Source: Sphingomonas kyeonggiensis (lineage in GTDB: Bacteria > Pseudomonadota > Alphaproteobacteria > Sphingomonadales > Sphingomonadaceae). From it: DNA of 64,000 nt. The stretch is taken from the NCBI RefSeq assembly GCF_014196745.1, contig NZ_JACIEH010000002.1, forward strand, positions 1,240,383 to 1,304,382. Direction: 5' to 3'. Of the stretch, positions 63,998 to 64,000 are shown piece by piece. The translations under genes were made by a program, and so were the position numbers. The notes beneath the pieces were generated by a model, which was given only the letters and a program-made list of their open reading frames with translations, had not been told where the DNA came from and did not search any database. Within the stretch, counting starts at the first letter, position 1; the number at the start of each line of letters is the position of its first letter.

Positions 63998-64000
63998 TCT

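Overview
This is a high-GC window from an alphaproteobacterium, most likely a sphingomonad (Sphingomonas or a close relative). The inference rests on two large TonB-dependent receptors, a lasso-peptide cluster of the proteobacterial B/C type, CHASE2 and FecR-LysM signalling proteins, and REP-like palindromes between convergent genes. No rRNA, tRNA, CRISPR array or insertion sequence was seen.

Layout. (1) 1-8.7 kb, minus strand: a giant RHS/YD-repeat protein that runs off the left edge, preceded by an unrecognised secreted-looking or structural protein with three DHH repeats. (2) 9.2-16.7 kb: a signalling island. An OmpR-type response regulator, a LysM-FecR protein and a CHASE2 histidine kinase form one minus-strand operon. 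A PAS-GGDEF cyclase, a lipoprotein and a DUF2958 protein surround it. Five copies of a 10-bp-period direct repeat (TTGTAA-N4-TTGTAA) lie in the upstream regions of this island and nowhere else that I saw. (3) 17-21.2 kb: an XRE regulator, then a GntR regulator and a lasso-peptide cluster: precursor with a predicted Ser1-Glu9 ring, a terminator-like hairpin, a fused RRE-protease B protein and the asparagine-synthetase-like C protein. No exporter is nearby. (4) 21.8-29.5 kb: catabolic genes (ornithine cyclodeaminase with a divergent Lrp regulator, MFS transporter, IclR, SDR, aldehyde dehydrogenase, class III CoA-transferase).

(5) 29.6-41.4 kb: a HyuA-DUF917-NCS1 permease operon, a divergent MalT/LuxR-type regulator, a TonB receptor and an amidohydrolase. 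Matching 21-bp-phased ACGGGTAA sites upstream of hyuA and of the receptor tie the unit to that regulator. (6) 41.4-49.7 kb: PaiB-like and Rap1a/Tai-like genes, a LysR regulator, DUF2891, a MarR-type regulator and a full-length 5-oxoprolinase-type HyuA-HyuB fusion.

(7) 50-62.3 kb: the most striking part. Nine tightly packed plus-strand genes encode a TonB receptor, an SbmA/BacA-like ABC transporter, TldE, TldD, thioredoxin, a cysteine-free protein of unknown family, thioredoxin reductase, an M3 oligopeptidase and a Cds1-like cysteine desulfhydrase. Read as one pathway, this would take a peptide across both membranes, reduce its disulfides, hydrolyse it and dispose of the cysteine. (8) 62.4-63.9 kb: a TetR regulator divergent from an SDR, then a hairpin at the right edge.
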